Below, one piece after another: positions 1 to 12,105 of a stretch of 64,000 nt of DNA. Positions within the stretch are counted from its first letter, which is position 1. Each line of letters opens with the position of its first letter. A program made the translations under genes and the position numbers. The notes beneath the pieces are model-generated. The model ran no database searches and was not told the DNA's origin. It saw only the letters and a list, made by a program, of their open reading frames with translations. Origin of the DNA: Eriocheir sinensis (Eukaryota > Arthropoda > Malacostraca > Decapoda > Varunidae); contig NW_026111821.1 in NCBI RefSeq assembly GCF_024679095.1, positions 174,744 to 238,743 on the forward strand, given 5' to 3'.

Positions 1-166
1 CTACCACTCGGATTTTCAGTCACCGCCGAGTGGCATAAAAAAAACCAAATGCTGTCCTGAAGACCACCCAACAACCCGGACTCTAGAGGAAGCCGTCCAA
101 GCGAATCAAGAACGAGTTCCAGGGGGCAGCATGAGCCAATGCAAGATGGCGCCACTATAAACAGTA
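1..166 (+). mobile_element. SINE-A copy 1, partial body
   Basis: The body of the SINE-A family enters at the window edge without its tRNA-like head. It shows the family landmarks in order: ACCGCCGAGTGGC, TGCTGTCCTGAAGACCACC, CCCGGACTCTAGAGG, a GGGGGCAGCATGAGCC block and ATGGCGCCACTATAAACA. Homology stops near base 166, before the 3' block present in the other copies. The rest of the head, if present, lies outside the window. Five more copies occur in the window. Confidence 0.85.
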
Positions 167-171
167 GGCGC

Positions 172-1240
172 TGACTAACTGTGCTAGACTATGCTGTCGA
201 ATCAGTCTCACGGAATAGCCGCCGGATTGTCACACTCATTGCAGCGATATCCCATGAATCTTCGTTGACATTTATTACCAAAGGCATCAATCCGCCTCTT
301 CAAGTCCCCATTTAGTGTAGCCTACATGTCTCACAGCGATAGAGTAAGACAGGGAGCACGAGGTACTTGAAGATCCGGATTTTTGTCCTACACAGGTATG
401 GATAACGCCAAATACTCATGCTGAGCGAGTCCATAACACCGTGGGCCAGACCAATCCGCCGTAGGAATTCCTGGCGAGACTCACCGTTGTTCTGAACTAC
501 GCTACCAAGGTATGTGAGATTTTCCGATATTTCAATGTCCTCGCCACACGCATAGACAGACTGTTCTGTTTCATCTAGCATGCCCTCAAACACCTGTACC
601 TTGGTCTTGGCCCAGGAGACCTGAAGTCTCAAGGGCTTTGCTTCCTCGTGGAGCGCCTCGTGTCCCATCACTAGAACAACCAGCGACTCCGCAAGGAGTA
701 TTGCATCATCGGCAAAAACAGGGTCAGTGCCCCCTGGTACTGCTGGATGCTTCACAGTGACTCTGGTCCGCAACTCTGCCTACCCAGTCCATACAAGTAT
801 TGGAAAGCGATGGGGCAAGGACAAAACCTTGCCTCACTCCCGCATTCACAATTAAGAAGCTGGACACCCCCCCAACGCACTTCACAGCACTCTCTTTCCC
901 AGAATACAGGCCAGTCAGCAAACCAATAGTCCTTGCAGGAATCCCTCGGAGTCGCAGGAGACCCCAAAGTGCCTCGCGATGCACTAAATCAAACCCCTTC
1001 TGAGATCAACATAAGCTGCAAGTATCCCTTGTCGAAACTCACGTCGGCGCTTCACCAGTACGGTAAGCTCTAGCATACGGTCAGCTGTCCACTTACCAGG
1101 CGTGAACCCATACTCTTCAGGTCTCTGCAGCTTCAGCAGCTGACTGCGGATCCGCATCAGCGATAGGTGGGCACGCACCTTGCCTGGCACACTGAGCAGT
1201 GCAATACTACGAAAAATTCCGTCTATACCAAGACATTTAT
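172..1240 (-). mobile_element. LINE-L copy 1: degraded reverse transcriptase fragment
   Basis: This is a non-LTR retrotransposon fragment read on the minus strand. It is spread over several frames, so it is a pseudogene. From 5' to 3': bases 1240-984 encode the start of the RT domain, with a GFTPGK motif and an AAYVDLR block. Bases 984-724 carry the GVRQG motif. Bases 773-312 carry the catalytic FADD box, a TYLGS block and a CET motif. Bases 312-185 still encode a remnant beginning NGDLKRRIDAFG, the usual region after the thumb. No endonuclease is present, so the copy is 5'-truncated. It is closely related to the copy at 46.3-47.2 kb. The clade is uncertain (RTE-like or I-group). It cannot be active because of frameshifts and stops. 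Confidence 0.85.
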
Positions 1241-2259
1241 GGTTTGGTACAGCAAAATATGTAGTAAATAGATATTTGATTTTATTTGTTATCTTGGGTT
1301 AAGGGAATGGAACTATTTTCGATTTGTTTGAAACTTTTACTTTCTACCAATGTTTTATGCCTTTCATTTTGTATTCATTCATTCATGCTTTCATTCTTTC
1401 TTTAAATATTTAACGAACCTTACTTTGCTATGAATAAATACAATGCTAAACAAACACCATAATTCAAAAAGGAAAACATATATAAAAAAGTTATTATCCA
1501 AAATTTTAAAAATATACAAACCGAAAAACGAAAATAAACACAAGCAAATATGGGAATAAAACACTGAAATAGGAAAATCGACAAAGTTAAGCAAGAAGAC
1601 ACAGAGGAATTAGGCATGAGGATTAGGTTTACAGGTCTTCCAACGCAAGACAAGCACGGAGGAGCAAATTCGAAGAGAGGAGCAGGAGGAGGAGGAAGAG
1701 GAAGACAGGAAAAGGTCAGGAGGAGGAAGAGGGAAAGAAAGTGCTGGAAAAAGAGGTGAAGAATGATGTGGCGAATTAAAGAAGGAGGTGTTGGAGAAAG
1801 ATAGAATATTGCATTAGAAGAAGAAGGACTAGGACAATAAGGACGAGGAAGGACGAGGACAAAGACAGGGAGGAAAGAAGGAGGAGGAGGAGGAAGAAGA
1901 AGAGTCTGAGACGAGGAGGAGATCCAGGGTGATGATCAAGAGAAGAAGGAAGGAGATGAAGGAAGGAAAAGGAAACAGAAAGAATAAACGAGGAGGAGAA
2001 TAAAGGATTAAGGATATGCAGAGGAAGAAACATCAAAGGGGACGAGAGGAGGTATAAAGAGGGTGGAATTAACGCACCTCCCGACACACACAGACTGGAG
2101 GCTGAAGTACCCAAAGACTCGAAGCTGTCACTGCGTATGTCGTCCCGAACCTTTTGTAGTGTCTGTATGTCTGTCTGTCTGTCTCTATTCATTTGCTGAA
2201 TCTCTTTTCACGTTTGTCTTTTTTCTCACTATTTAAGTTCGTCCTAATTTAGTCGTCAG

Positions 2260-2260
<1 letters not shown>
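1241..2260. other. Non-coding, AT-rich then purine-rich stretch
   Basis: Bases 1241-1650 are AT-rich with no recognisable element. Bases 1660-2010 are an impure GGA/GAA purine tract that gives spurious long reading frames on the minus strand. I see no gene here. Confidence 0.6.

Positions 2261-2309
<49 letters not shown>
2261..2309. repeat. (CA)n microsatellite
   Basis: Perfect CA array of about 49 bp. It ends directly at the first base of the SINE-B tRNA-like head at 2311. Confidence 0.98.
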
Positions 2310-2310
<1 letters not shown>

Positions 2311-2759
2311 GCTCCGGTAGCTCAGTGGCAGAACTCTGCGCAATCAGGCTTTACGGTCTGGCAGGCGAAGGTTCGAGCCCTGCTCAGTCCCGGGATTTTT
2401 CTACTGACAGAGGAGCGATTACTATCCCCCCCTTGAGCAAGGGAGGTGGTTAAAGGTCCCAACAGTACCAAGGTTTGCTTCACATCTCAATGATTTGGCA
2501 TTTTGAGCGGTACGTTTTAATGCTTCCCAATTTTCTTGAACCTTTGTTCCATGTATAATTAAATTGTGGAACCAGCTTCCAAATGATGTTGTTAAAGCAA
2601 AAAACTTGCAATTATTTAAGAACAGAGTTAAAAGTTTTTTTACTAAGGTGACTGCTCTTTCCCTAAGGCCAATCATTCCCTCCTCTGGGACCATTATTAG
2701 GTATATAGTTCCCGAACTCTCAGAGCCTGAAATTCTTGGCCTGTAGTAATAATAATAAG
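2311..2759 (+). mobile_element. SINE-B: tRNA-derived head with a CR1-like LINE tail
   Basis: The head (2311-2395) has a pol III box A (TAGCTCAGTGG, 2319-2329) and a box B (GGTTCGAGCCC). Its middle, TCAGGCTTTACGGTCTG, resembles the anticodon arm of tRNA-Lys. A body follows. From about 2555 the sequence encodes IIKLWNQLPNDVV and then an LFKNRVKSFF block. That matches the last residues of CR1-type ORF2 proteins; compare the ends of the two CR1 copies in this window (WNSLP, then FKKRIDRHF or FKNRLDKYF). The element finishes in TAATAATAATAA (2746-2757). A tRNA head plus a tail borrowed from a partner LINE is the standard SINE design. That the two halves form one element is inferred from a single copy. 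Confidence 0.7.
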
Positions 2760-3340
2760 ATATCGACTATATGGAGCTTGCTCGGGTCGGGAGGATACTT
2801 GCTGGAAATGACCAGCCCAGCTCGTGATCAGGCCATGGGTAAATTACACACAAGCTTTCCTTGCCATTGATATTTTAGCCTACATAGAAAGTCATCCTCC
2901 TTATTCACTCACAATGATCCCACTCTGACATCCATCCAGCTACCTTCAATTCACCCTGAACTCTCCTTAGCTTGCACCATATCTCCACCTAAAAACTCAG
3001 ATTATTCAACCACAAACTTTATTCCACTAAAATTTATCTATCAACCCATAACATATTCATCCCTACATTACCTCCTCCCTAAACCATTCTTACACCCTAC
3101 CGACCGTCCGCTTTCACATGCCAACGACTACCTATGTATGTACCTGTCCATTTCTAATCCTGACCACTAGTGGAACACATTCATATCTACCTTAGTCAGT
3201 CCTTCATCAACTACCAAGTTCATTTAGTAGTACAGCGGTTCAAGGTTAATGAGAACGCTTTTGAAAGAATATAAATGGAAAAAGACGATGATTAAAAAGT
3301 GAATGACTGGGAGCCGCGAAGAAAGTTGAAAGACGGTGGT
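2760..3340. other. Unassigned non-coding stretch
   Basis: This looks like unique-sequence DNA. I recognise no repeat, RNA or coding signal in it. Confidence 0.5.
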
Positions 3341-3462
3341 GAAAGACTTGAGAGAGAGGAGAGGGGCAGTGTTGAGAAGCAGGGCGCGCGGGCGAGGGAA
3401 GCAGACAGAAGTGCAAAACGTGGGGCCGCTGCGTCTTGCTGGCAAAGTGGAGATGTGAATAC

Positions 3463-3465
<3 letters not shown>

Positions 3466-3512
<47 letters not shown>
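3466..3512. repeat. (CA)n microsatellite
   Basis: Perfect CA array of about 47 bp, inside duplication copy 1. Confidence 0.97.
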
Positions 3513-3515
<3 letters not shown>

Positions 3516-3724
3516 AGTCTACATCAACTTTACATTTCAGATTTCCAGAGTACTAAAATGTATTTCCCCAGACTCAGCTTTCGGCGCCGGGAGAGCAACG
3601 TCACCAAGAAGGATGGGCCAATTTAATCAACAGTTGCTCATGCATTAATTAAATCCAACGTTTCCTTCGCAGTTTATTATAGTTGGCGCTGGTAGGTGTG
3701 CGTCGTTAAATCCGTATATCAAAT

Positions 3725-4331
<607 letters not shown>

Positions 4332-4453
4332 GGGGGAAGATGGGGTCGCAGTGTTGAAAAGCGGGGCGCGTGTGGATGCAATAACTGGCGAGGGAAGGGA
4401 ACGAAGTACCAAAACGTGAGGTGGATCTTGCTGGCAAGTGGAAGTGAAGATAC

Positions 4454-4455
<2 letters not shown>

Positions 4456-4513
<58 letters not shown>
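4456..4513. repeat. (CA)n microsatellite
   Basis: Perfect CA array of about 58 bp inside duplication copy 2. Confidence 0.97.
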
Positions 4514-4516
<3 letters not shown>

Positions 4517-4809
4517 AGTCTACATCAACTTTACAGCCTCAGATTTCCAGAGTACTAAAATGTGTTCCCAAGACTCAGCTTTCAGCGCCGGAGAGGCAAC
4601 GTCACCAAGAAGGATGGGCCAATTTAATTGTTGCAACAGTGCTCATGTTTTCATTAATTAAATCCCAACGTTTCCTTCGCAAGTTTATTATAGTTGGCGC
4701 TGAGTAGGTGTGCGTCAGTTAAATCCGTATATCAAATCAGTGTACAGATGAGGCTCAAGAGAAAACTTCAGGAAATATGGTCTAGCAGATTTTTATTTTT
4801 TTATTTTAC

Positions 4810-4813
<4 letters not shown>

Positions 4814-4866
<53 letters not shown>
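4814..4866. repeat. (GT)n microsatellite
   Basis: Perfect GT array of about 53 bp, at the end of duplication copy 2. Confidence 0.97.
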
Positions 4867-4868
<2 letters not shown>

Positions 4869-4979
4869 GATGATGGATGATGATATGATGAGAGGGAAGA
4901 GAATATGATAGATATGGAATGAGATGACAAGGAATGAGATAATAAGTGTGGACAACATAGACACATAACAGAGAACACC

Positions 4980-6240
4980 ACAAAGAAAGTTAGAACGGAA
5001 AGAGAAAGAAATGATAACTTAATAAGGAAATGAAATATGAATTGCAGCAGATCAAGGAAAAAAAAGAGGACAAAGAAATGAGAGAAGATGAAGTGGAGGA
5101 GAGGTGGATGATGATGGTGGTGAGGAGGAGGAGGAGAGGGCGAGAGGGAGGAGGAGGAGTCGGAGAAGAACACAGATGAAGAAATGGAATAATATGAATG
5201 AGAAAGTAGAATAAATAATGAGTCGCAGCAGGAAGAAAAAAGCACAAATAAAAAGGGAGAAAAGTAAAACTTCACTCGAAAAGAAGAACGAATCGAAGAA
5301 AAAAGCAATACAGAGACAGGAGATGAAATAACAAGGATATACCGGTGAAAACAAAGGAACTGGAACAAAAGACAACACAAAACGTCTCTTCTGCACCCCC
5401 CAAAAAATCAAGAACGAATAGAAAAGAATAAAGGCAATACAAAGAGAGGGAGATGAAATAACATGAAAAGCTGAAGTATAAAAAAAGACATAGCACAGAG
5501 CGACTTCCGACCCTCATCAAGGTAACCCTCAATGTGCTGCTCTGATTGCCCCAACTTTAGTCGAAGAGAAAACAACCAAGTAATGAGAGAGTGAGTGGAA
5601 AGAAAAGAAAGAAAGAAAGTTCAAGAACGGAAAAGAAAAACTTACAATCCTTGGGCGAAAATGAAATATGAATTGCAGCAGACTGAAGGAAAAAAAAAGA
5701 GGACAAAGAAGCAAGGGAAGATGAAGTGGGAGGGCTGGATGATGAAGAGTGGTGAGGAGGAGGAGGGCGGAAGGGAGGAGGAGGTCGAGGAGAAGAACAC
5801 AGATGAAGAAATGAATAATATGAATGAGAAAGTAGAATAATATTAGTCGCAGCGGAAGAAAAAGCAATAAATAAAAGGAAAAGTAAAAAAATCCCTCACC
5901 GGAAAGTGAAGAACAGATCGAAGAAAAAAAGCAATACGAGACAGGGAAGATGAAATAACAAGGATATGCCAAGTAAAAAACAAGGGGACTGAACAAAAGA
6001 CAACACAAAACATTATATATTTTAAAAAATCAGAACGAATGAAAGAATAAAAAGGCAATACAAAGGGAGGAGATGATAACAAAAGGAAAGAGTCAGTATA
6101 AAAAAAAAAAGACATAGCGCAGGCGACTCTTTGAACCCTCTAACAAGGTAACCCTCAAGTAACCCAACGCTTCCGTTTAAACTTTTTTTAAGTCATTAGG
6201 AGAGAAAACAAATAAGTGCAAGAGAGTGAATTGAAGAAAA
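4980..6240. repeat. Tandem duplication of a ~630-bp purine-rich unit
   Basis: Two adjacent units, about 4980-5605 and 5606-6240. Anchors shared in order: GAATTGCAGCAG (5039 and 5670), GAGAAGAACACAGATGAAG, AATATGAATGAGAAAGTAG, ACAAAAGACAACACAAAAC, GACATAGC and GGTAACCCTCAA (5521 and 6147). The period is 626-637 bp. A weaker internal repeat of about 130 bp also exists (GAACGAAT...GCAATAC...GAGATGAAATAACA near 5285 and 5412). Long minus-strand reading frames here are artefacts of purine-rich sequence. Confidence 0.9.
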
Positions 6241-6271
6241 GAAAGAAAAGAAAAAAAGAAAAAAATGAAGA

Positions 6272-6350
6272 ACGAAGAGAGATAGATGTAGATGGTATAT
6301 AGATAGATAAAGAGAGATGAATATAGATAGATATATAGATAGATAAGATG
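6272..6350. repeat. Impure (GATA)n
   Basis: GATA/TAGA-rich tract with interruptions. Confidence 0.85.
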
Positions 6351-7429
6351 CCTTATCACCAATCCGGAGATCAGGTGCTCAAATGAAAAAAGCGAAAGGA
6401 AAGGGACGGATCCTGAAAAAAATAGCATAATAAATCTTGATCCACGCCACGTTCAGAGTGGGAGGGATGCAGACTTTGTGACGGAGGTTCTGGGTCATAT
6501 GAGAAGGTGGAAAAAGAGAAAACATGCCTTAAATATATTCACGCAATGTCGGAGGTAAAACTCGTGTGAATGAAAATAATCCCATAAATTTTCATTCAAT
6601 CACAGGTTCAAGTCCCACCTACAAACATTGAAGATGGAAAATGAAGAATAATCACGGATTTGTGCCGTCAGCCTTAAATAAAGAAAGCAAGAAAGTCCGG
6701 TGGAAATGAAAATAGTCTCCATCGATATTCGTAGAGTCGTGCAGAAGAAGCTATATTCATTCCAGTCAACTTCCACAGTATGAACAAATGAATAATGTAT
6801 GTGGCAAAATAGACTTTAGATTGAAAATAAAAACGAGAACACAGTCTCGTTAACATTCTTTTTTTTAGGAACACATTGACGCAACATATATTCCTGAAAG
6901 GAGAGTAAAGTGTAGAAGTACATTTTTTTTTTTTTTTTATAACTGTTTACTTTTCCTTTCATCTCCAAATGTAAAACTTTATTCTGATTAACATTATCAG
7001 TAATACATAACTTAAAGAATATGAGAGACTATGTTTCTATCACTTCCATTTCCAAATCAAACAGTATTTCATCAATTGGTCTCCATTTTTGTACATTATT
7101 TACTATTCCTGTTGTTCCTTCTTTGTATTCCTGCAAATTCCATTCTGTTCATTAATTCTTTTTCTGTTGCAATCATTTTTCCCTGCTCGTAGAATCAATT
7201 TTCAGCGTACCTATTCACTGTCCTCCTGCAACCATACTCATTTGCCTTCCACCACAACAAAAATATCTAAGTAATATAAAACTTCTCAGAAACCCACGAT
7301 TATATTATATTTTTTATAGGCTTGGAGCATTTCGAGACTTATAAAGTACAATGAAAAGACTGACTATATAAGAAAGCGATACGCAGGTGTATTAATAATA
7401 CCATGGTCGTACCCAAAACAACCTAGACA

Positions 7430-7433
<4 letters not shown>
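6351..7433. other. Unassigned AT-rich stretch
   Basis: No repeat family or coding exon recognised. A run of T lies near 6920-6938. Confidence 0.5.

Positions 7434-7495
<62 letters not shown>
7434..7495. repeat. (CA)n microsatellite
   Basis: Perfect CA array of about 62 bp. Confidence 0.98.
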
Positions 7496-7497
<2 letters not shown>

Positions 7498-8556
7498 CCA
7501 AATAATATGTGACTCACTTTCCATTCTTCCTTCCATCTCCCTCCTCTTTCCTTTCCTTTCACAGTAACTCCACACTTCTGACTCACTCTTCATCCTCATA
7601 CATGCTTTTTTTTTACAACAAAGGGGGGGGCAAGCTCAAGGAGGCACAAAACAGAAACAATCATAAAAAAGCCCGCTACTCGCTGCTCCTAAAAAAGAAT
7701 CAGGTGGTGGCCGAAAGAGAGTCCAATTTCGGGGAGGAGAGGTGTCCTGATACCCTCCTCCATGAAAGAGTTCAAGTCATAGGCAGGAAGGAAATACAGA
7801 TGAAGGAAGATTGTTCCAGAGTTTACCAGCGTGAGGATATGAAAGAGTGAAAGATGCTGGTTAACTCTGCATGAAGGTTTGGACGAAGGTATAGAGGATG
7901 AGCATGAGTAGAAAGTCATTGTGCAGCAGGGGCCGGTACGCATGGGAGGAGGAGGCATTAAGTTAGTAAGTTTTCAGAATAGCAGTCAGCGTGGAAATAT
8001 CCGATAGAAGATAGAAAAGAGGAAAGAACATCGCGACGGAATTTAAGAGGTAAAGGAACTATCAGTAGTAGGAGAGAGCTGATGGGGACGAAGAGCCTTA
8101 GACTCCACTCTGTCCAGAAGAGCTGTGATGGAGCCCCCAACACCAAGAGATGCAGCGCTCCCATTCGAGAGGGGACAAGGCCTAGCTATATGGAGAGAGC
8201 AACTGTGCGGGGGAGAAGAACTGGCGGAGACGATACAGAACCCCAACCTCAGGAAGCTGATTTACCGAGAGAGGAGATATGAAGTTTCCAGTTGAGATTT
8301 TTGAGTTAAGGATAGACCGAGGATATCTAGTGTTGAAGAAGGTGACAGTTGAGGTGTTGTCGAAGAATAGGGGAGGAAGGCATTTGGAAGATTGTGTCAG
8401 AGTTGATAGGTGGAGAAAATTGAGTTTTTGAGGGCACTGAAGGACACAAGAGTTCTTTCTACTGGCTCGGAAATGATAGCAAGGTCTGAGGTTAAGCGTT
8501 CTGCAAGCCCTCACTCCGGTCTGGAGTCGTGTACTTCCTGTTGGGATGGCCTTCTA

Positions 8557-9000
8557 TTAGAAGTTGAAAATAATGCAGAGTGGAGTCGTCTGGCGTATAA
8601 GTGGACAAGACAGTTTTGTTATGGAAAGAAGATCATTGATGAATAACAAGGAAGAGACTTCTGGGTGATGGACCAGAGCCCTGTGGAGAACACCACTGTT
8701 GATAGGTTTAGGGGGAAGAACAGTGGCCGTCATACCACCACCAGAGATAGACCGGCCAGGAAAGAGCACAGAATAAAGGAACGAGAGAGAAGATATAATC
8801 AAAAAGAGAAGTGTTAGAAAGCAAGAACTTGGCGCAGACTCTATCAGAGAGCTTTCGATATGTCTCTAGCACAACTGAAAGTTCACCAGAAACGGCTAGA
8901 GAGGATGACCAAGAGTCAGTTAAGAGAGCAGAAGATCGCCAGATAGAACGCCCTTGCACAGAGACCATACTTAGCGATCAGATAGAAGGGTCAGAAGTGG
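8557..9000 (-). pseudogene. LINE-J copy 1 RT core remnant
   Basis: The minus frames encode fragments matching the plus copy at 58.74-59.1 kb: a LTDSWSSSLA block, DGHCSSP, KPINSGV and FINDLLSIT. These span the RT fingers and palm up to the region just before the catalytic box. At 8600-8560 the expected YADD box is corrupted (the read gives IRQTT). Several frame changes occur within 450 bp. It cannot encode an active enzyme. Confidence 0.8.
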
Positions 9001-9877
9001 AAAAGGTGCTTTTGAATCTTCCGGTTAGAGATTGATTCAAAAAGCTTTTAGATCAAACAGAAGAGAAGTAAAGCAATAGGGCAGTAGTTTGAGGGACTGG
9101 AACGGTCACCCTTCATGAAGCACAGAGCTGTACAAAGGCATACTTCCAGCAAAAGAAGGAAAGGTAGATGTTGATGAAGGCAGAGACAGAAATAGTTTTG
9201 ACCAGGCAGGATGTGTCAGCACGGAAGCACAGTTTTAAGGACAACAGAAGACACTCCATCTAAGGTCTATATAAGCCTTCTGAGAGTTGAGGCCATGAGA
9301 GGGCATATCGCTTATCATTATGAAGAATGTAATATGGCCATAAAGGAGTCAGAGGGTATAGTGGGAGGAATATGCCCAGAGATCGTCAGGGTGGAGTTCT
9401 TACAGAAAGTTTGAAAGAAGAGTTCAACCTTCAAAGATAGATGAGACAGCAATGCTTCCGATCAAGGTTAAGGAGGAAAGGGAGAGAAGAAGGAAGAAGT
9501 GAAATTGGTGGATATATTTTGGCTAGATGCCAAGAAGTCATGGGAAAGATTTAGAAAAAAAGCAAGGTGTTGACATTTCTGTTGATAAGAAAAGAGGTTG
9601 TGGTAAGTCGGAGAATAGATTTGGCACTATTCCGGGCTGAAATGTAAAGTTCATGATTAGTAGAGGTGCGAGGCTCTGGAACCTTTTGTTGAGCTGCCTC
9701 TCTGTCTTTAATAACTTTGCGAACGAGAACAAGCATAATGATTAAACCAAGGAGGCTTTTTTTAGCATGAGGAGTAGAGAAAAGAACGTGGGAATGTATG
9801 CCTCCATTCAGAGACAATCACCCTCTGTGATGCGCTGGGCACACAGAGGGTCTCTCTTCTCCTGGAAGCCTTGGTAA

Positions 9878-10162
9878 TCATTCCACGGAAATCGGAAAAG
9901 AGTACATCCTCAGGTCGTCCCACCGATCTGAGGAACAAAATGCCAGAAGCATCGCCTCTTCAATGGCGAAGTGGGTCCAGAGGATGTACAGGAGCGATAG
10001 GACAGGAAACAGAAATAAGGTTATGATCGGGAGAGGAGGCCCAACTGGAGAAAACAGTTCTGACAGAGTAAGCAGGAAAGGATTAGAGGTAAGGAAAGAG
10101 GTCGAGAATGTGGAGGGCCTGTCTCCAAGACGGTCAAGGAATACGTGTAGGGTACTAGACAA
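9878..10162 (-). pseudogene. LINE-J copy 1 endonuclease C-terminal remnant
   Basis: A 94-codon minus frame contains FLDRLGDRPSTFSTSFLTSN and a later LYILWTHFAIEEA block. It corresponds to the C-terminal half of the LINE AP-endonuclease, including the usual segment predicting a target-site loop and the S/T-rich domain before the linker. The catalytic N-terminal half is absent. The assignment rests on my recall of the family and on order relative to RT. Confidence 0.6.
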
Positions 10163-10165
10163 TCC

Positions 10166-10600
10166 CTCTCCCTTATTATCTCTCCCATCCTACCCTTTTC
10201 CTTGAATCTTTCCTCTTTCTTTTCTCGTTTCCGACATTTTGGCTTTCTCTACGCTCTCAGCTCGTTTTTCTTCATTTCCTTCATTTCTGTTTACCTTCTC
10301 CCTTTCTCCCTTATTTAGTCCCTCACTTTCCCATGCTGCTCTTCATCTTTCTCTTCTTCTTTTGCTATTTTTTGCCATTACACTCGTTTTTCCCCCAGCT
10401 TCTTCCTTCCCTCTGTCTGTCTTCATCCTTCTCCTCATATCTCCTCCATTCTGCTATTCCACCTAACTCTTCTACACCCCATATCCTTTGCCTTCATTCA
10501 TTTCTTATTTACCCTTCTTTTCTTCTTCTTCGGTTCCTTTTCATACCCCACTCATCGAAGCCGCCATACTTGCTTCATTAATTATTCCTCTCTTACTCTA
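10166..10600. other. Pyrimidine-rich non-coding stretch
   Basis: C/T-rich sequence (TTC, TCC and CTT mixtures). The overlapping plus frames are low complexity only. Confidence 0.6.
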
Positions 10601-10841
10601 ATCCTTCTTCTTCCTCCTGTCTGTTGTAGTCCCCTCACCGTCCCTCACTTCCTCCATCCCTCTCAAGTCTTCTGATTCCATGCTTTCAGCTTGGAGGATT
10701 TTTATACTCCCTTGGCAGCAACTTCCAGACGGGACATAATATTTTATAGAGGAATCTGGGTATGTATAGTGATAAGTAGGCAGAAAATTACAGAGATAAG
10801 AGAGAGAGACAGACGGACAGACACATAGGTAGACAGACAGG

Positions 10842-11180
10842 AAGCAAACATGAAGATACGAAAGAGACAGAGATGAGAGACCACAGACACACACACAGAC
10901 AAACAGATAGAAAAGAGTTACAGACAGACAGGGCAGTGACAATATGTAAAGGATACTGCATAAAGTCGTAACATTTTCAAAGTGAAGAATGTTTAAGGTT
11001 TTAGTTTGTTTTTCAAGCAAACATGAAGATACGAAGAGACAGAATGAGACACACAGACACACACATAGACAAAGAGATGAAAGAGTTACAGACAGAGAGG
11101 CAGTGATTAAATATGGGGATACTGCATAGAGCTATGTAACTTACTTGAAAGCGAAAATGTTTAAGAAGGAAAGGAAGAAG
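10842..11180. repeat. Tandem duplication of a ~170-bp unit
   Basis: AAGCAAACATGAAGATACG starts both units (10842 and 11015), and AATGTTTAAG ends both (10988 and 11156). Shared internal blocks are GAGTTACAGACAGA and GGATACTGCATA. The copies differ by short indels. Confidence 0.88.
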
Positions 11181-11376
11181 GAAAAAGAGAGAAATTTTAA
11201 AGGAAATAGCGGAAAACAAACAAACCCAAAAGTTATGCTAAAGCCAGTTCCTCACAGCAAGAGGCTTACAACAAAAAAAAAACTAATTTCCTTCATCCCT
11301 CTCCTCTTTTCTTTCTGCGTAAATATTTCCCGCCAACAGAAACTCCCGCTTTAATCTCTCTCTTTCTCTCTCTCAT

Positions 11377-11479
<103 letters not shown>

Positions 11480-11627
11480 CTCTTCGTAATTAGGAAGACT
11501 CGCTCTCATAATGGAACCCTAATGAGACAGAATCAACTTGTGCTCTCTAATAATCATTCGACGGAAAACAGCGATAATTTTCTCTCCTCTCACTTAAAAT
11601 AGATATTATGAAGACAGAGACGCAAGA

Positions 11628-12105
11628 GAGTGACAGGAGGAGTGTAGGAAGTGAGAGAAGACAGTGAATGGAATGAGAGAAATATAGGCAAAGAGAGAGT
11701 GACAGGGAGGAGTGTGGGAAGTGAAAGAAGACAGTGAATGGAATGAGAAATATAGGCAAGAGAGAGTGACAAGGAGGGAGTGTAGGAAGTGAGAGAGAAG
11801 ACAGTGAATGGAATGAGAAATATAGGAGAAAGAGAGTGACTAGGAGGGGAGAGTTGGAAGCGAGCGCGGAGACAGTGGGTGAAATAAGGAAAGAGAGAAG
11901 CGCAGGTGGTGGGAGTGACAGGAGGAAGCGCAAGAGTGGGAGCGGAGACAGTGAGGGAAGACAATGAGGAAGAAGGCAAAGAGAGAGAGAATCACCTGGG
12001 GAGAGACGCATATAGAAAAGAGCGCGGAGACAATGAGGTGGAGTGAGGATGAGAGGCAATAAGAGACACGGAGAGTCGCATAGTAAGAAAGAGCGGAGAA
12101 GACAG
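11628..12105. repeat. Minisatellite, ~65-bp unit, about 6-7 decaying copies
   Basis: Clear units start at GAGAGTGACAGGAGGAGTGT (about 11632), then at about 11696, 11763 and 11832. Each contains GAAGTGAGAG, GACAGTGAATGGAATGAGA and AATATAGG. Later units to 12105 keep only GAGCGCGGAGACA-type and GTGACAGGAGG pieces. The gradient from regular to degenerate units runs left to right. Confidence 0.88.

Larger units (their letters stand above)
7606..10165 (-). mobile_element. LINE-J copy 1: Jockey/CR1-superfamily retrotransposon, degraded
   Basis: A minus-strand non-LTR element of about 2.56 kb, with its 3' end at 7606 as an A-run on its sense strand. Sense order: the C-terminal part of an AP-endonuclease (10162-9878, with an FLDRLGDRP block), a linker with NHELYISARN (about 9660), the RT core (9000-8560) and the RT C-terminus (8250-7690). 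A 3'UTR with GGAGCAGCGAGTAGCGGGC (RC of 7660-7680) follows. Many frameshifts and stops break it. The copy at 58.7-60.0 kb and two lone tails belong to the same family. It lacks ORF1 and the endonuclease N-terminus. Confidence 0.88.

Noticed and set aside
2311..2395. A functional tRNA gene
   Set aside because: Pol III boxes are present, but the acceptor stem does not pair convincingly, and the sequence continues into a SINE body.
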